This document shows positions 7,913 to 14,619 of a stretch of 17,181 bases of DNA, one piece after another. The position numbers and the translations under genes were made by a program. The notes beneath the pieces are model-generated. The model was not told the DNA's origin, did no database searches, and saw only the letters and a list, made by a program, of their open reading frames with translations. Position 1 is the first letter of the stretch. Each line of letters starts with the position of its first letter. The stretch spans positions 1 through 17,181 of the forward strand of contig CAYJUW010000016.1 in NCBI GenBank assembly GCA_964373495.1, written 5' to 3'. Source of the DNA: JACQMJ01 sp964373495 (GTDB lineage: Bacteria > Patescibacteriota > Minisyncoccia > Sungbacterales > SURF-37).

Positions 7913-7946
7913 ATTGATTCTAGATTCCAGATTCTCAATTCCAGAT
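7913..7946. repeat. GATTCTAGATTCCAGATTCTC repeat upstream of glyS
   Basis: The 41-nt gap between the surface-protein stop and the glyS start consists mostly of GATTCTA, GATTCCA and GATTCTC units followed by AATTCCAGATG. It belongs with the GATTCTTG-type runs in leuS and ileS. It occupies the position where a ribosome-binding site would be expected. Confidence 0.65.
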
Positions 7947-7951
7947 GCCCG

Positions 7952-9868
7952 CTACGGTACCACCCGCCACTCCGCGGCGTTCGACCGCGCATCCCCGCGG
8001 AGCTCGGTGGTGATATCGTCCGCGGTGTCCTGTTCAATCGTGTCGGCAAAGGTGTCTCGGCCGCTGGCCACGAGACCCTTGACCAGCCGGGGCGACGTAG
8101 CCACCTGGTTCTCGGCCGGCGTCAGGGCGACCACCAAGGCCGCCGAGAGCGGCGCGCGGAGGATGCCCGTAGCCGCGGGGAGCTCGCGGATGCGCCAGAC
8201 GAATTCCTGCGTGGCCGGATTAAACGTGATGGTCCCGAGGTCGCTCGTGGTTTGTCCCCCCCAGCTGACCCCGCCCGGAAGCTGCCCGCGGACCTCGACC
8301 TCCCGCAGCACGTTGGCGCCGCTGGTCAGCTTCAGGATGATGGCATAGCTCGTGGTCTTCCGCACCTGCGGCGGCAAGGGGCCGCTGGAAGGAACGGGCG
8401 CATCGCGGTAGCTCGACCGGGCGGAGAGGCCGATCGGCGATGAAATACGGAAATCAACGGCATCGCGGAACTCCAGGGCCACACCGCGAAATTGCGGCGG
8501 GGGGCTCGCGCTGTCAATGGTGGTGGCGAGCGGAAAGACGAAATTCTGATCCTGGAACCCGGCGATCGGCACAGCACTCTTGAGGGAGAAGGAGAAGGCC
8601 AGCGTCCCCTCCCCGCCCGGCGCGACCTCGGCCAGGCGCGGCTCGGAGGACGAATTCCAAGTAATGGCGTTTTTGGTCACGTCGTAGAACCCCCGCTCGG
8701 CATGAATGCTCTTCAAATCCACGAACTTTTCCGGAAAGCTCACGCTCACCACGAGATTCTCGATCCGCTCGGCGAGGTTGTTCCGATAGCGTACCGTGCC
8801 GATCAGCGCCTCGCCCGGCGCCAAGCTCCCGCCTCGCCGTTCGCCGAGCGCAGCGCGGGCAAAGAGGAAGGGCGATGCGATGGCGGGGTTGGCCGTATGC
8901 TCGGCCAGGAGCAGCCAAGACCGCCGCTCGCGCTCATACAAGCCAAGGCGAAAACGGAAGGCCTTAACCTCCTCCGGCTCGCCCTTCAAAATCCCGCTGA
9001 TGCTGATCTTCCGCGACTTCCCGAGTTCGAGGTCGGCCAGCGGCCAGATGGGATCGGCCCCACGCTCGAGCGGCGGATCGGTGCGCTTGGGCTCAAACCC
9101 CCCCGGGAATTCAACGCCGAGCGACATGCCAGCCAAGGGTACCGAGAGCTCCGAATCCACGCTGACCGTCACGGTGACCTCCTGCCCGGAATTCACGCGC
9201 TCCGGAACCTCGACGCCGATGGCGAGCGGCACGCGGACGATGGCCGTGGTAAAATCCGACGATCGCGTCAACTCCGATTGAATATTCTCCGGGCGGTAGG
9301 CATAGGTGCCGGAGACGATCTTCTCCTCGCCCGCGGTGCCGAGGAGCCGCACCCGGAGCTCTTGTAAAAACTCGCCGCCCGGAGGGATGTCCGGAATATC
9401 GAGCTTCTGGCGGGGTGCGGTGAGCGAAACATCGCTCCGCTCCGGGGCGATCGTCCCCGGCGGGAAGGTCAGCGTAACCGCGCCGGACGTCAGGGTCACT
9501 CGGCTGCTGTTGGCGATGCGGAGCGTAATCAGGGTCGGCTCGCCGGCGACGGCTTGCTTGGGCCCGACCACGGAAAACGTAACCTCGGTCGAAACCAGGA
9601 ACACAAGGTACCCCACGGCGGCGAGCGCGCCGAAAAGGACAACCAGAGCCGTTCCGATGATAATCCGCAAAGATTTCTGCCGCTGCCGCGCCCCGGCCAG
9701 CGCGGCCTGATCGGCGAGCGACGCCGTTTCCGGGCCGCGACCATGCCAACTGCCCGGGACGGACGGGGGTTTGGGACGCCGGCCGAACGACCGGCTATCC
9801 CGCGGCGGGGGTGACGTGGTGAATTTCTTCCGGTAGAGCTCCTCGCGAATCTCTTCGAGCCGCGCCAT
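7952..9868 (-). CDS. Single-pass membrane protein with repeated beta-sandwich-like extracytoplasmic domains
   Basis: I do not recognise a named family. The 638-aa protein starts with a basic, proline-rich cytoplasmic tail (LEEIREELYRKKFTTSPPP), then one transmembrane helix at about residues 68-93 (IIIGTALVVLFGALAAVGYL), and about 540 residues outside. The exterior looks like several beta-sandwich modules of the CARDB/DUF11 kind, as judged from repeated phrases such as ITLRIANSSRVTL, VTVTVSVDSELSVPLAGMSL, RYRNNLAERIENLVVSVSFP and PGGEGTLAFSFSL. No catalytic motif or anchor signal is visible. A type II orientation with the C-terminus outside is likely. The start is supported by a GAGG Shine-Dalgarno 7 nt upstream. 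The TATACT box just ahead lies within a repeat. Role is probably structural or adhesive on the cell surface (inference). Confidence 0.8.
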   Translation of the reverse strand: MARLEEIREELYRKKFTTSPPPRDSRSFGRRPKPPSVPGSWHGRGPETASLADQAALAGARQRQKSLRIIIGTALVVLFGALAAVGYLVFLVSTEVTFSVVGPKQAVAGEPTLITLRIANSSRVTLTSGAVTLTFPPGTIAPERSDVSLTAPRQKLDIPDIPPGGEFLQELRVRLLGTAGEEKIVSGTYAYRPENIQSELTRSSDFTTAIVRVPLAIGVEVPERVNSGQEVTVTVSVDSELSVPLAGMSLGVEFPGGFEPKRTDPPLERGADPIWPLADLELGKSRKISISGILKGEPEEVKAFRFRLGLYERERRSWLLLAEHTANPAIASPFLFARAALGERRGGSLAPGEALIGTVRYRNNLAERIENLVVSVSFPEKFVDLKSIHAERGFYDVTKNAITWNSSSEPRLAEVAPGGEGTLAFSFSLKSAVPIAGFQDQNFVFPLATTIDSASPPPQFRGVALEFRDAVDFRISSPIGLSARSSYRDAPVPSSGPLPPQVRKTTSYAIILKLTSGANVLREVEVRGQLPGGVSWGGQTTSDLGTITFNPATQEFVWRIRELPAATGILRAPLSAALVVALTPAENQVATSPRLVKGLVASGRDTFADTIEQDTADDITTELRGDARSNAAEWRVVP

Positions 9869-9885
9869 AAGGCATCCTCAGTATA

Positions 9886-10008
9886 CTCCGTTAGAAGTTT
9901 TTAGCAAAAATTTTCTCTGAGAAAATTTTTGCTGGGCACTCATTCGGCTTTCTGAAAATTCCTTTCCTGATGAATCCCTACGTTTACTCATCCAAACTTC
10001 TAACGGAG
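9886..10008. repeat. Approx. 123-bp element with 15-bp inverted ends and an internal 31-bp palindrome
   Basis: CTCCGTTAGAAGTTT (9886-9900) is repeated as its exact complement AAACTTCTAACGGAG (9994-10008). Inside, AGCAAAAATTTTCTC (9903-9917) pairs perfectly with GAGAAAATTTTTGCT (9919-9933) about a single central base. No open frame of note is enclosed. The shape resembles a miniature inverted-repeat or REP-like element. Confidence 0.7.
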
Positions 10009-10024
10009 AATACTCCGTTAGAAG
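9997..10024. repeat. 28-bp palindrome made of two CTTCTAACGGAG arms
   Basis: CTTCTAACGGAG (9997-10008) and CTCCGTTAGAAG (10013-10024) form a perfect 12-bp stem with the loop AATA. With 9886-9897 this makes three copies of the same 12-mer within 140 bp. The first arm is also the right end of the 123-bp element. Confidence 0.8.
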
Positions 10025-10077
10025 CCGTCCGCCTAAAAATTCCGTTGATGAACCCGACGACGCCGATCCCGGCTTGC

Positions 10078-10277
10078 CCGGTAGTAAAACTTCGAACGGG
10101 CGCCTGCGAAGCCAGGAGGTTACTCGACCCCTCCACGGATGGCGCCCTCCCAGCAGATGCCGCCGGGCCCGATGGCGCCCGAGAACCCTCCAGACGCCTC
10201 CCGCGACCAGCGCGCGCTGCCAGCGGCCAGCAGGCATCAGCCATGGCAATCCGTTGTTCGAAGTTTCACTACCCGGA
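10078..10277. repeat. Approx. 200-bp element with imperfect 20-bp inverted ends, one end inside recO
   Basis: GGTAGTAAAACTTCGAAC at the left end is mirrored by GTTCGAAGTTTCACTACC at the right end, with one mismatch in 18, and the CC/GG extensions are near matches. The right end encodes the recO residues RVVKLRTT and the interior supplies the recO stop codon. The enclosed DNA is GC-rich and has no recognisable gene. Confidence 0.6.
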
Positions 10278-10887
10278 CCTGCGGACCGAGGTGGGTGGCG
10301 AGCTGGGCATCAAGCCGCGAGAGCTCCGCCCCCAGCGCTCCTTCCCGAAACGCCAAGGCATCAATGGTTTCCAGGGGCGCGCGGCCGAGCGCGAGAAGCG
10401 AGGCGACCCCTGTAGCCTCCGGCGAACCGCCTTCAGGGAGCACGCCGAGGAAATTCCAGAGGCGCACCTGGAACCAGGCCAGGAGCCGCTCAATGGTCCC
10501 CGGCGGCTCCGCCCGCTCCAGCGCGGCGAGCACATCCCCGAGCAGGCCGAAAAGCGCGGGGGCCCCTTCGCGCTCCTCGAGGAGATTTGAGTCAAGGGCA
10601 ACGAGGATGGCGGTAAGCGCCCGGAGCTTGGTGAGCGAGCCGCGGCTCAAGGCCGGAAAGAAGCGGAGCCGGGCGGTGGTCAGGCGATAGCCGTTCCGGC
10701 CAATGACGAAGGAGAGCTCGGCCACGGATCCCGGCTCGAGGTGGCCCTGGAGCTTGGCCCCGTGCTTGCGGCTGCCCTGGGCCAAGAGCCGGATCTTCCC
10801 GAAGTCCTCGCTGAACGCCGTGACCAGCCAATCGGCTTCATGCCATTCTTCCTTTTTCAGGATAACGGCTCGAGTATGATGCATCAT
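10237..10887 (-). CDS. recO: DNA repair protein RecO
   Basis: RecO loads RecA onto SSB-coated single-stranded DNA together with RecR in the RecF(O)R recombination pathway. The N-terminal OB fold is clear: TRAVILKKEEWHEADWLVT, then FGKIRLLAQGSRK and LQGHLEPGSVAELSFVIGRNG. A helical C-terminal domain follows. ATG 10887 overlaps the ileS stop by four bases (ATGA), which supports this start over the longer frame and predicts coupling to ileS. The 216-aa product is a little short for the family, and no zinc cysteine cluster is present. The last dozen residues (RVVKLRTTDCHG) are encoded by the inverted end and interior of the 200-bp element, so the natural C-terminus was probably replaced. Confidence 0.88.
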   Translation of the reverse strand: MMHHTRAVILKKEEWHEADWLVTAFSEDFGKIRLLAQGSRKHGAKLQGHLEPGSVAELSFVIGRNGYRLTTARLRFFPALSRGSLTKLRALTAILVALDSNLLEEREGAPALFGLLGDVLAALERAEPPGTIERLLAWFQVRLWNFLGVLPEGGSPEATGVASLLALGRAPLETIDALAFREGALGAELSRLDAQLATHLGPQVRVVKLRTTDCHG

Positions 10888-13800
10888 GCGTTCCGGATTC
10901 CTACCCAGACGTGCTGTCCGTCCAGCTTCGCCTCGCGCTCGACGGTACACTGCTTCTTCCCGCCGACTCCGACCGCACGGGCGCCGGCTTCGCGCTGAAT
11001 AAATTTCGCCCAGCGTCCAACTGCTTCTCCGACTGCCCCGTCACCTGACACCTGCACCCTGATCTCCTGCTGCGGCTTCAAGCCGGCGTCGCGGCGCATC
11101 TCCTGGATGTTGCGCACCAGCTCGCGCACCAGTCCCTCCTCGCGCAGTTCCGGGGTCAGGGCGGTATCGAGCTCCACTTCACCTCTGACCTTCGGATCAA
11201 CCACCACGTTCTTCACGTTTACTTCGTCTTTTAAAACGTCCAACAACTCCCTGCGCCCTGCTTCTTGATTCTTGATTCTCAGCGCTCCCAGGGGCTGTCG
11301 CACCTTGATGCCGGCTCGGGCCCGCTCGGCCAGGGCCAATGCCGCCAACCGCCGCACCTCGGCCATTCCGGCGAGCAGACGCGAGCCGCCCTGAGCGTGC
11401 CTGTGGTGAGCTGGTCGAATCCGTCGAAGGGCTACCCTGGGCCATCCTCGCAGATGCACACTTTCCTCTTTCAACCCGAGCTTCTTTTTTAATTCCCGGT
11501 AGATAATTTCGGCGAGAAACGGCGTGAAGGGCGCCATCAACGTCGCGATACAGGTGATCACGTACCCCGTAACACGAGCGGCCTCCGCTTTCTCGCTGGC
11601 CGACTCGGGCCGCTGGAAGCGCCGGCGGGAACGCCGCAGATACCAATTCGAGAAATCCTCCGTAATGAAGGCATCGAGCGCCCGCGCCGCACCGACAATG
11701 TCGTAGCTGTCCAGCCGCCGCGTAACCTCTGCCGTGAGTTCATCGAGTTTCGCCGCCACCCACTGATCCAACACATTTCGAGAATTTTGAATTTTGAATT
11801 TTGAATTTTGAATTTTGGGAACGTAGGTATCGAAAAATACGAAACTGTGCCAGAGCGTGGCCAGCGCTCCGCGGAGCTTGAGCAGAATATCTTTCTCGTC
11901 GAAGCGCTTCGGGTCGCCGGGAGCATTGATCGTGTAGAAATACCAGCGGATGGTGTCAGTGCCGTACTTCGCGATCAGGGCCCAGGGGTCAACGGCATTG
12001 CCCTTGGACTTCGACATCTTCTGGCCGTTCTTATCCAGCACGTGCCCGAGTGAGAGGACGTTCTTATAGGAAGGGCCGCGGCCAAGAAGCGTGGAAACCG
12101 CAAGCAGGGTGTAGAACCAGCCGCGGGTCTGATCCACCCCCTCGCAGATGTAATCGGCCGGATACAATAACGTTCCTAAATTTTGCACTTTGAATTTTGC
12201 ATTTTGCATTTGAGCGAAGGGCCAGTGGCCCTGAGCGAAGGGCATGGCTCCGGAATCGAACCACACGTCCACGACCTCGGACACCCGTCTCTTCTTGCCG
12301 CCGCATTTCGAGCATTTAATTTCAAACGTGTCTACGTATGGACGGTGGAGGTCAACTTCACCAAAGTCATTCCGCGGTAACAGCATATACTCAACAGGAA
12401 TGCAGCCGGCAAAAGGAATTGAATCAGGGACGCGTTCGGTATGAGTTGCCGGCCCCTGATTCACTTCGTTCAATTGAAGTATCTCCTGGTTTGAATAGCC
12501 CCGCGCGCCCAAGGCAAGCAGCTGGAGCGGATCGTGATGCGAGATGAAAAGAATGCGTTTACCCTTGTAGCGCTTCTCCAGATCCGACAGGAGTTCGAAT
12601 GTCCGCTTCCGAACGTCCTGCAACGATTCGCCTCCCGGTGGAGCAGTGCTGAACGGATCTGCGCCATTAAGCAGGGCGTGGTACCTCTGTACCGGCTTAC
12701 CCTCAAGTATGCCGAAATTAATCTCGTTCAGGCGCTTGTCGAAACGGACATTGCCCATCCTGAGGCGTTCGGCCACAATATGCGCCGTCTCTTTTGCGCG
12801 CAGTACGGTTGAGGAAATAATGATGTCTATCTTTTTTGCCGACAACTCCTTTGCGGCAGCAACAACTTGTTTTCTGCCTCGTGGGGTAAGTCCGTAGACA
12901 CCGTCTCTCGCCACAATATTTTTTACGTTATTCACCGCCTCACCGTGACGCATGCCTATATAGGTATTGTGTACCGAATGGTTCCGGGCAAGTTCTTTAC
13001 GAGAACCGATGACCTCCTGCTCTCCACAGCGCTCGCAGCGCCACACCGGCAAGGGCGTACCCCAGTAGCGCTCGCGGGAAAAGGCCCAGTCGCGCACCTC
13101 TTTCAAAAATTCGCCGAAGCGGCCGCGCTTCAAATGTTCCGGCATCCAGTTGATCTTTTCGTTATTGGCGATTAGCGCTCTGCGCTTTGCCGTCATCTTT
13201 ACCCACCAGCCCTGACGCGCGTAGTACAAGAGCGGCGTCTGGCACCGCCAGCAAAACGGGTAGTCGTGCTCATAGCGCTCTTCGGCCAAGAGCAAACCAC
13301 GGCGCTTCAACGAGGCAATAACCTTCTCCTCGGTTTTGGGGTCTTTGACGTAAAGACCGCCTAAACCCTCGCCGACTTCCTTTATAAAGTGTCCGGTCTC
13401 GGTCACAGTGTGGAACTTCGGCAACCCGACCTTCGTGCCAAGCCGGTAGTCGTCCTCGCCGTACATCACCGCGGTATGCACTACGCCGGTCCCCTCTTTT
13501 ATGGACACGAAATCCGCGCCGTAGACACGATGCGCCTTTGGCGAGCGGAGTTCTTTCACGGCAAAGAGCGGCTCGTATTCAATGCCGAGCATTTCCTTTC
13601 CTGTGAAACGATCCATTCCAAGACGCTTGCCGTCATGGCGAGCCCCCGCAGGGGGCGCGGCCATCTCCGGCGAAAAAAATTTCTTGGCCAAAAGTTGCTT
13701 GAAACTCGCCTGCCCCAACACGAGCCAGTGACCTTGAACCTCGGGATCCGGAACGCACACATACTCCTCCCGGGGATTCACCGCCAGCGCCACGTTCCCC

Positions 13801-14504
13801 GGCAGGGTCCAGGGCGTCGTCGTCCAGGAGAGAACGGCCGCGTTCCGCCAGCGCGGGTTATCCGACTTGAGTCGGAAGCGCACGTAGACCGAGCGATCCT
13901 TCACCGTCTCATAGCCCTGGCCAAGCTCGTGCGTGGAGAGTGCGGTTTGGCATCGGGGACACCACGGCAGTACTTTGAAATCCTGATAGAGGAGATTTTT
14001 CTTCCAAAATTCTTTGATGATCCACCACAGGGTCTCGATGTAGTCCGGCGCCATGGTCATGTAGGCATGCTCAAGATCGAGCCAGTAGCCGATGCGCCGG
14101 GTAAAGCGCTCCCACTCGGCCTTGTAGCGGAACACGTTTGCCCGCGCCGCCTCGACGAACGTAGCGATGCCGATTTTCTCCTCAATGTCGCGCTTGGTCT
14201 TGATGCCAAGCTGCTTCTCGACTTCCATCTCGATGGGCAAGCCGTGGGTATCCCAGCCGGCTTTTCTCGGCACGAAAAACCCCTGCATGGTGCGGTAGCG
14301 GATGATGATGTCCTTAAACACCCGGGCCTCGAAGTGATGGATCCCCGGCAGGCCGTTGGCATAGGGCGGCCCCTCGTAAAAAATAAAGGGTTTGCCCCGC
14401 TTGGTGTTCTCCAGGGTCTTCTCAAAAATCCTATTCCGCTCCCAGAATTCGAGGATTTCCTCCTCCCGTTTCGGCAAATTGAGCTGGCGGTCATCTGGCG
14501 ACAT
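10884..14504 (-). CDS. ileS: Isoleucyl-tRNA synthetase with an embedded histidine-phosphatase domain
   Basis: This 1206-aa class I synthetase charges tRNA-Ile. It looks like the IleS2 (eukaryote-like) type, with GIHH at 54-57 as the HIGH equivalent, the CP1 editing domain (LSWTTTPWTLPGN near 225-237 and GTGVVHTAVMYGEDDY near 338-353), DVWFDSGAMPFAQ near 746-758, and a canonical KMSKS at 829-833. About 200 residues (511-710) form an intact histidine phosphatase lying between the CxxC pairs C490/C493 and C731/C734. Further short in-frame repeats occur at about 765-776, 896-909, 1023-1042 and 1076-1082, plus a palindrome near 283-288. Without the insert the length would be normal. ATG 14504 has no Shine-Dalgarno, and a TATTAT box ends 6 nt before it, so the mRNA may be leaderless. 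It overlaps recO by four bases. Confidence 0.97.
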   Translation of the reverse strand: MSPDDRQLNLPKREEEILEFWERNRIFEKTLENTKRGKPFIFYEGPPYANGLPGIHHFEARVFKDIIIRYRTMQGFFVPRKAGWDTHGLPIEMEVEKQLGIKTKRDIEEKIGIATFVEAARANVFRYKAEWERFTRRIGYWLDLEHAYMTMAPDYIETLWWIIKEFWKKNLLYQDFKVLPWCPRCQTALSTHELGQGYETVKDRSVYVRFRLKSDNPRWRNAAVLSWTTTPWTLPGNVALAVNPREEYVCVPDPEVQGHWLVLGQASFKQLLAKKFFSPEMAAPPAGARHDGKRLGMDRFTGKEMLGIEYEPLFAVKELRSPKAHRVYGADFVSIKEGTGVVHTAVMYGEDDYRLGTKVGLPKFHTVTETGHFIKEVGEGLGGLYVKDPKTEEKVIASLKRRGLLLAEERYEHDYPFCWRCQTPLLYYARQGWWVKMTAKRRALIANNEKINWMPEHLKRGRFGEFLKEVRDWAFSRERYWGTPLPVWRCERCGEQEVIGSRKELARNHSVHNTYIGMRHGEAVNNVKNIVARDGVYGLTPRGRKQVVAAAKELSAKKIDIIISSTVLRAKETAHIVAERLRMGNVRFDKRLNEINFGILEGKPVQRYHALLNGADPFSTAPPGGESLQDVRKRTFELLSDLEKRYKGKRILFISHHDPLQLLALGARGYSNQEILQLNEVNQGPATHTERVPDSIPFAGCIPVEYMLLPRNDFGEVDLHRPYVDTFEIKCSKCGGKKRRVSEVVDVWFDSGAMPFAQGHWPFAQMQNAKFKVQNLGTLLYPADYICEGVDQTRGWFYTLLAVSTLLGRGPSYKNVLSLGHVLDKNGQKMSKSKGNAVDPWALIAKYGTDTIRWYFYTINAPGDPKRFDEKDILLKLRGALATLWHSFVFFDTYVPKIQNSKFKIQNSRNVLDQWVAAKLDELTAEVTRRLDSYDIVGAARALDAFITEDFSNWYLRRSRRRFQRPESASEKAEAARVTGYVITCIATLMAPFTPFLAEIIYRELKKKLGLKEESVHLRGWPRVALRRIRPAHHRHAQGGSRLLAGMAEVRRLAALALAERARAGIKVRQPLGALRIKNQEAGRRELLDVLKDEVNVKNVVVDPKVRGEVELDTALTPELREEGLVRELVRNIQEMRRDAGLKPQQEIRVQVSGDGAVGEAVGRWAKFIQREAGARAVGVGGKKQCTVEREAKLDGQHVWVGIRNA
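11259..11282. repeat. GATTCTTGATTC repeat inside ileS
   Basis: CTTCTTGATTCTTGATTCTC on the plus strand is read by ileS as the in-frame residues LRIKNQEA near residue 1080. It is the cleanest copy of the unit also found in leuS and before glyS. Confidence 0.65.
11379..11438. repeat. GGTGAGCTGGTCGAA/CGTCGAAGGGCT-type repeat inside ileS
   Basis: This stretch encodes RVALRRIRPAHHRHAQGGSR (about residues 1023-1042), between VHLRGWP and the conserved AGMAEVRRL helix, where IleRS normally has a short loop. The DNA resembles a dispersed bacterial repeat of the type GAGCTTGTCGAAGGGC. Its codon content is atypical (many Arg/His), in keeping with inserted DNA. Confidence 0.55.
11778..11819. repeat. GAATTTT tandem repeat inside ileS
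   Basis: Four or more tandem TTTTGAA units are read on the minus strand as PKIQNSKFKIQNSRN (about residues 896-909). This AT-rich block interrupts otherwise GC-rich ileS sequence. Seven-nt units in number compatible with the frame leave the protein open. Confidence 0.85.
12180..12243. repeat. TTTTGCA/TTTTGAA repeat joined to a TGAGCGAAGGGC repeat in ileS
   Basis: TTTTGCACTTTGAATTTTGC (from 12180) encodes QMQNAKFKVQN. It abuts two copies of TGAGCGAAGGGC separated by CAGTGGCCC, which encode the PFAQGHWPFAQ stretch. The first PFAQ belongs to the conserved IleRS motif, and the second probably came with the repeat. Confidence 0.6.
12375..12974 (-). other. Histidine-phosphatase (phosphoglycerate-mutase-like) domain inserted in IleRS
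   Basis: Residues about 511-710 of IleRS form a full histidine-phosphatase domain. The phosphohistidine motif is RHGE (R519, H520), followed by the second arginine R569 in SSTVLRAKETA, the acid E594 in LNEINFGILEG, and the second histidine H656 in FISHHDPL. A PPGGESLQDVRKR substrate-loop motif is also present. All four catalytic positions of the superfamily are kept, so activity is expected; substrate is unknown. The insert sits between the CxxC knuckles at 490-493 and 731-734, and the IleRS resumes with FGEVDLHRPYVD. The DNA is visibly less GC-rich than flanking ileS. Confidence 0.93.
13642..13656. repeat. Small GCCCCC/GGGGGC palindrome inside ileS
   Basis: GCCCCC (13642-13647) and GGGGGC (13651-13656) are separated by GCA, with GCGA before and GCGG after. 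It encodes MAAPPAGARHD (about residues 281-291) in the editing-domain region. A similar palindrome lies in the ileS relic at 15651-15667. Confidence 0.55.
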
Positions 14505-14510
14505 AACCGC

Positions 14511-14516
14511 ATAATA
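14511..14516 (-). promoter_or_regulatory. Putative ileS -10 box giving a leaderless mRNA
   Basis: On the minus strand TATTAT is followed by GCGGTT and then the ileS ATG, so transcription would be expected to begin at or next to the start codon. No Shine-Dalgarno is present. No good -35 is found at 17 nt, though a TTGTCA that overlaps the divergent promoter's TTGACA lies farther upstream. Confidence 0.45.
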
Positions 14517-14541
14517 GCTTATCTAGAGACGTTTTCTACCC

Positions 14542-14570
14542 TTGACAAAATATCAATAATCAGCTACCAT
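14542..14570 (+). promoter_or_regulatory. Sigma70-type promoter of the 68-aa protein gene
   Basis: A consensus TTGACA (14542-14547), a 17-nt spacer and TACCAT (14565-14570) precede the gene. Start of transcription is expected near 14577, giving a leader of about 43 nt with a strong Shine-Dalgarno. The -35 overlaps, on the other strand, a TTGTCA pointing toward ileS. Confidence 0.75.
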
Positions 14571-14619
14571 TAAGGTTAGCTAGAACAAATCCTGCCCCTT
14601 GAAAGGAGGTGAAAACAGA

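Larger units (their letters stand above)
9869..10236. other. Non-coding, repeat-filled gap between recO and the surface-protein gene
   Basis: No convincing gene lies here. Open frames on the minus strand (ending near 9878 and 9984) have no recognisable motif and run through palindromes. The left half is made of the 123-bp inverted-end element at 9886-10008 plus a 28-bp palindrome, and the right half is most of the 200-bp element at 10078-10277. A possible minus-strand promoter for the surface-protein gene (TTGCTA, 16 nt, TATACT at 9890-9885) is formed by the end of the first element. Confidence 0.6.

Noticed and set aside
7164..8348. 394-codon plus-strand open frame spanning two genes
   Set aside because: It runs antisense across glyS, a repeat gap and the end of the surface-protein gene, with no recognisable motif.
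9878..10249. Minus-strand 123-codon frame, and an 86-codon frame at 9984-10244
   Set aside because: Both run through palindromes and the inverted-end elements, overlap recO, lack Shine-Dalgarno sites, and show Arg/Gly-rich random-looking sequence.
13389..14573. 394-codon plus-strand open frame
   Set aside because: It is antisense to the N-terminal half of ileS and reflects GC-rich codon bias.
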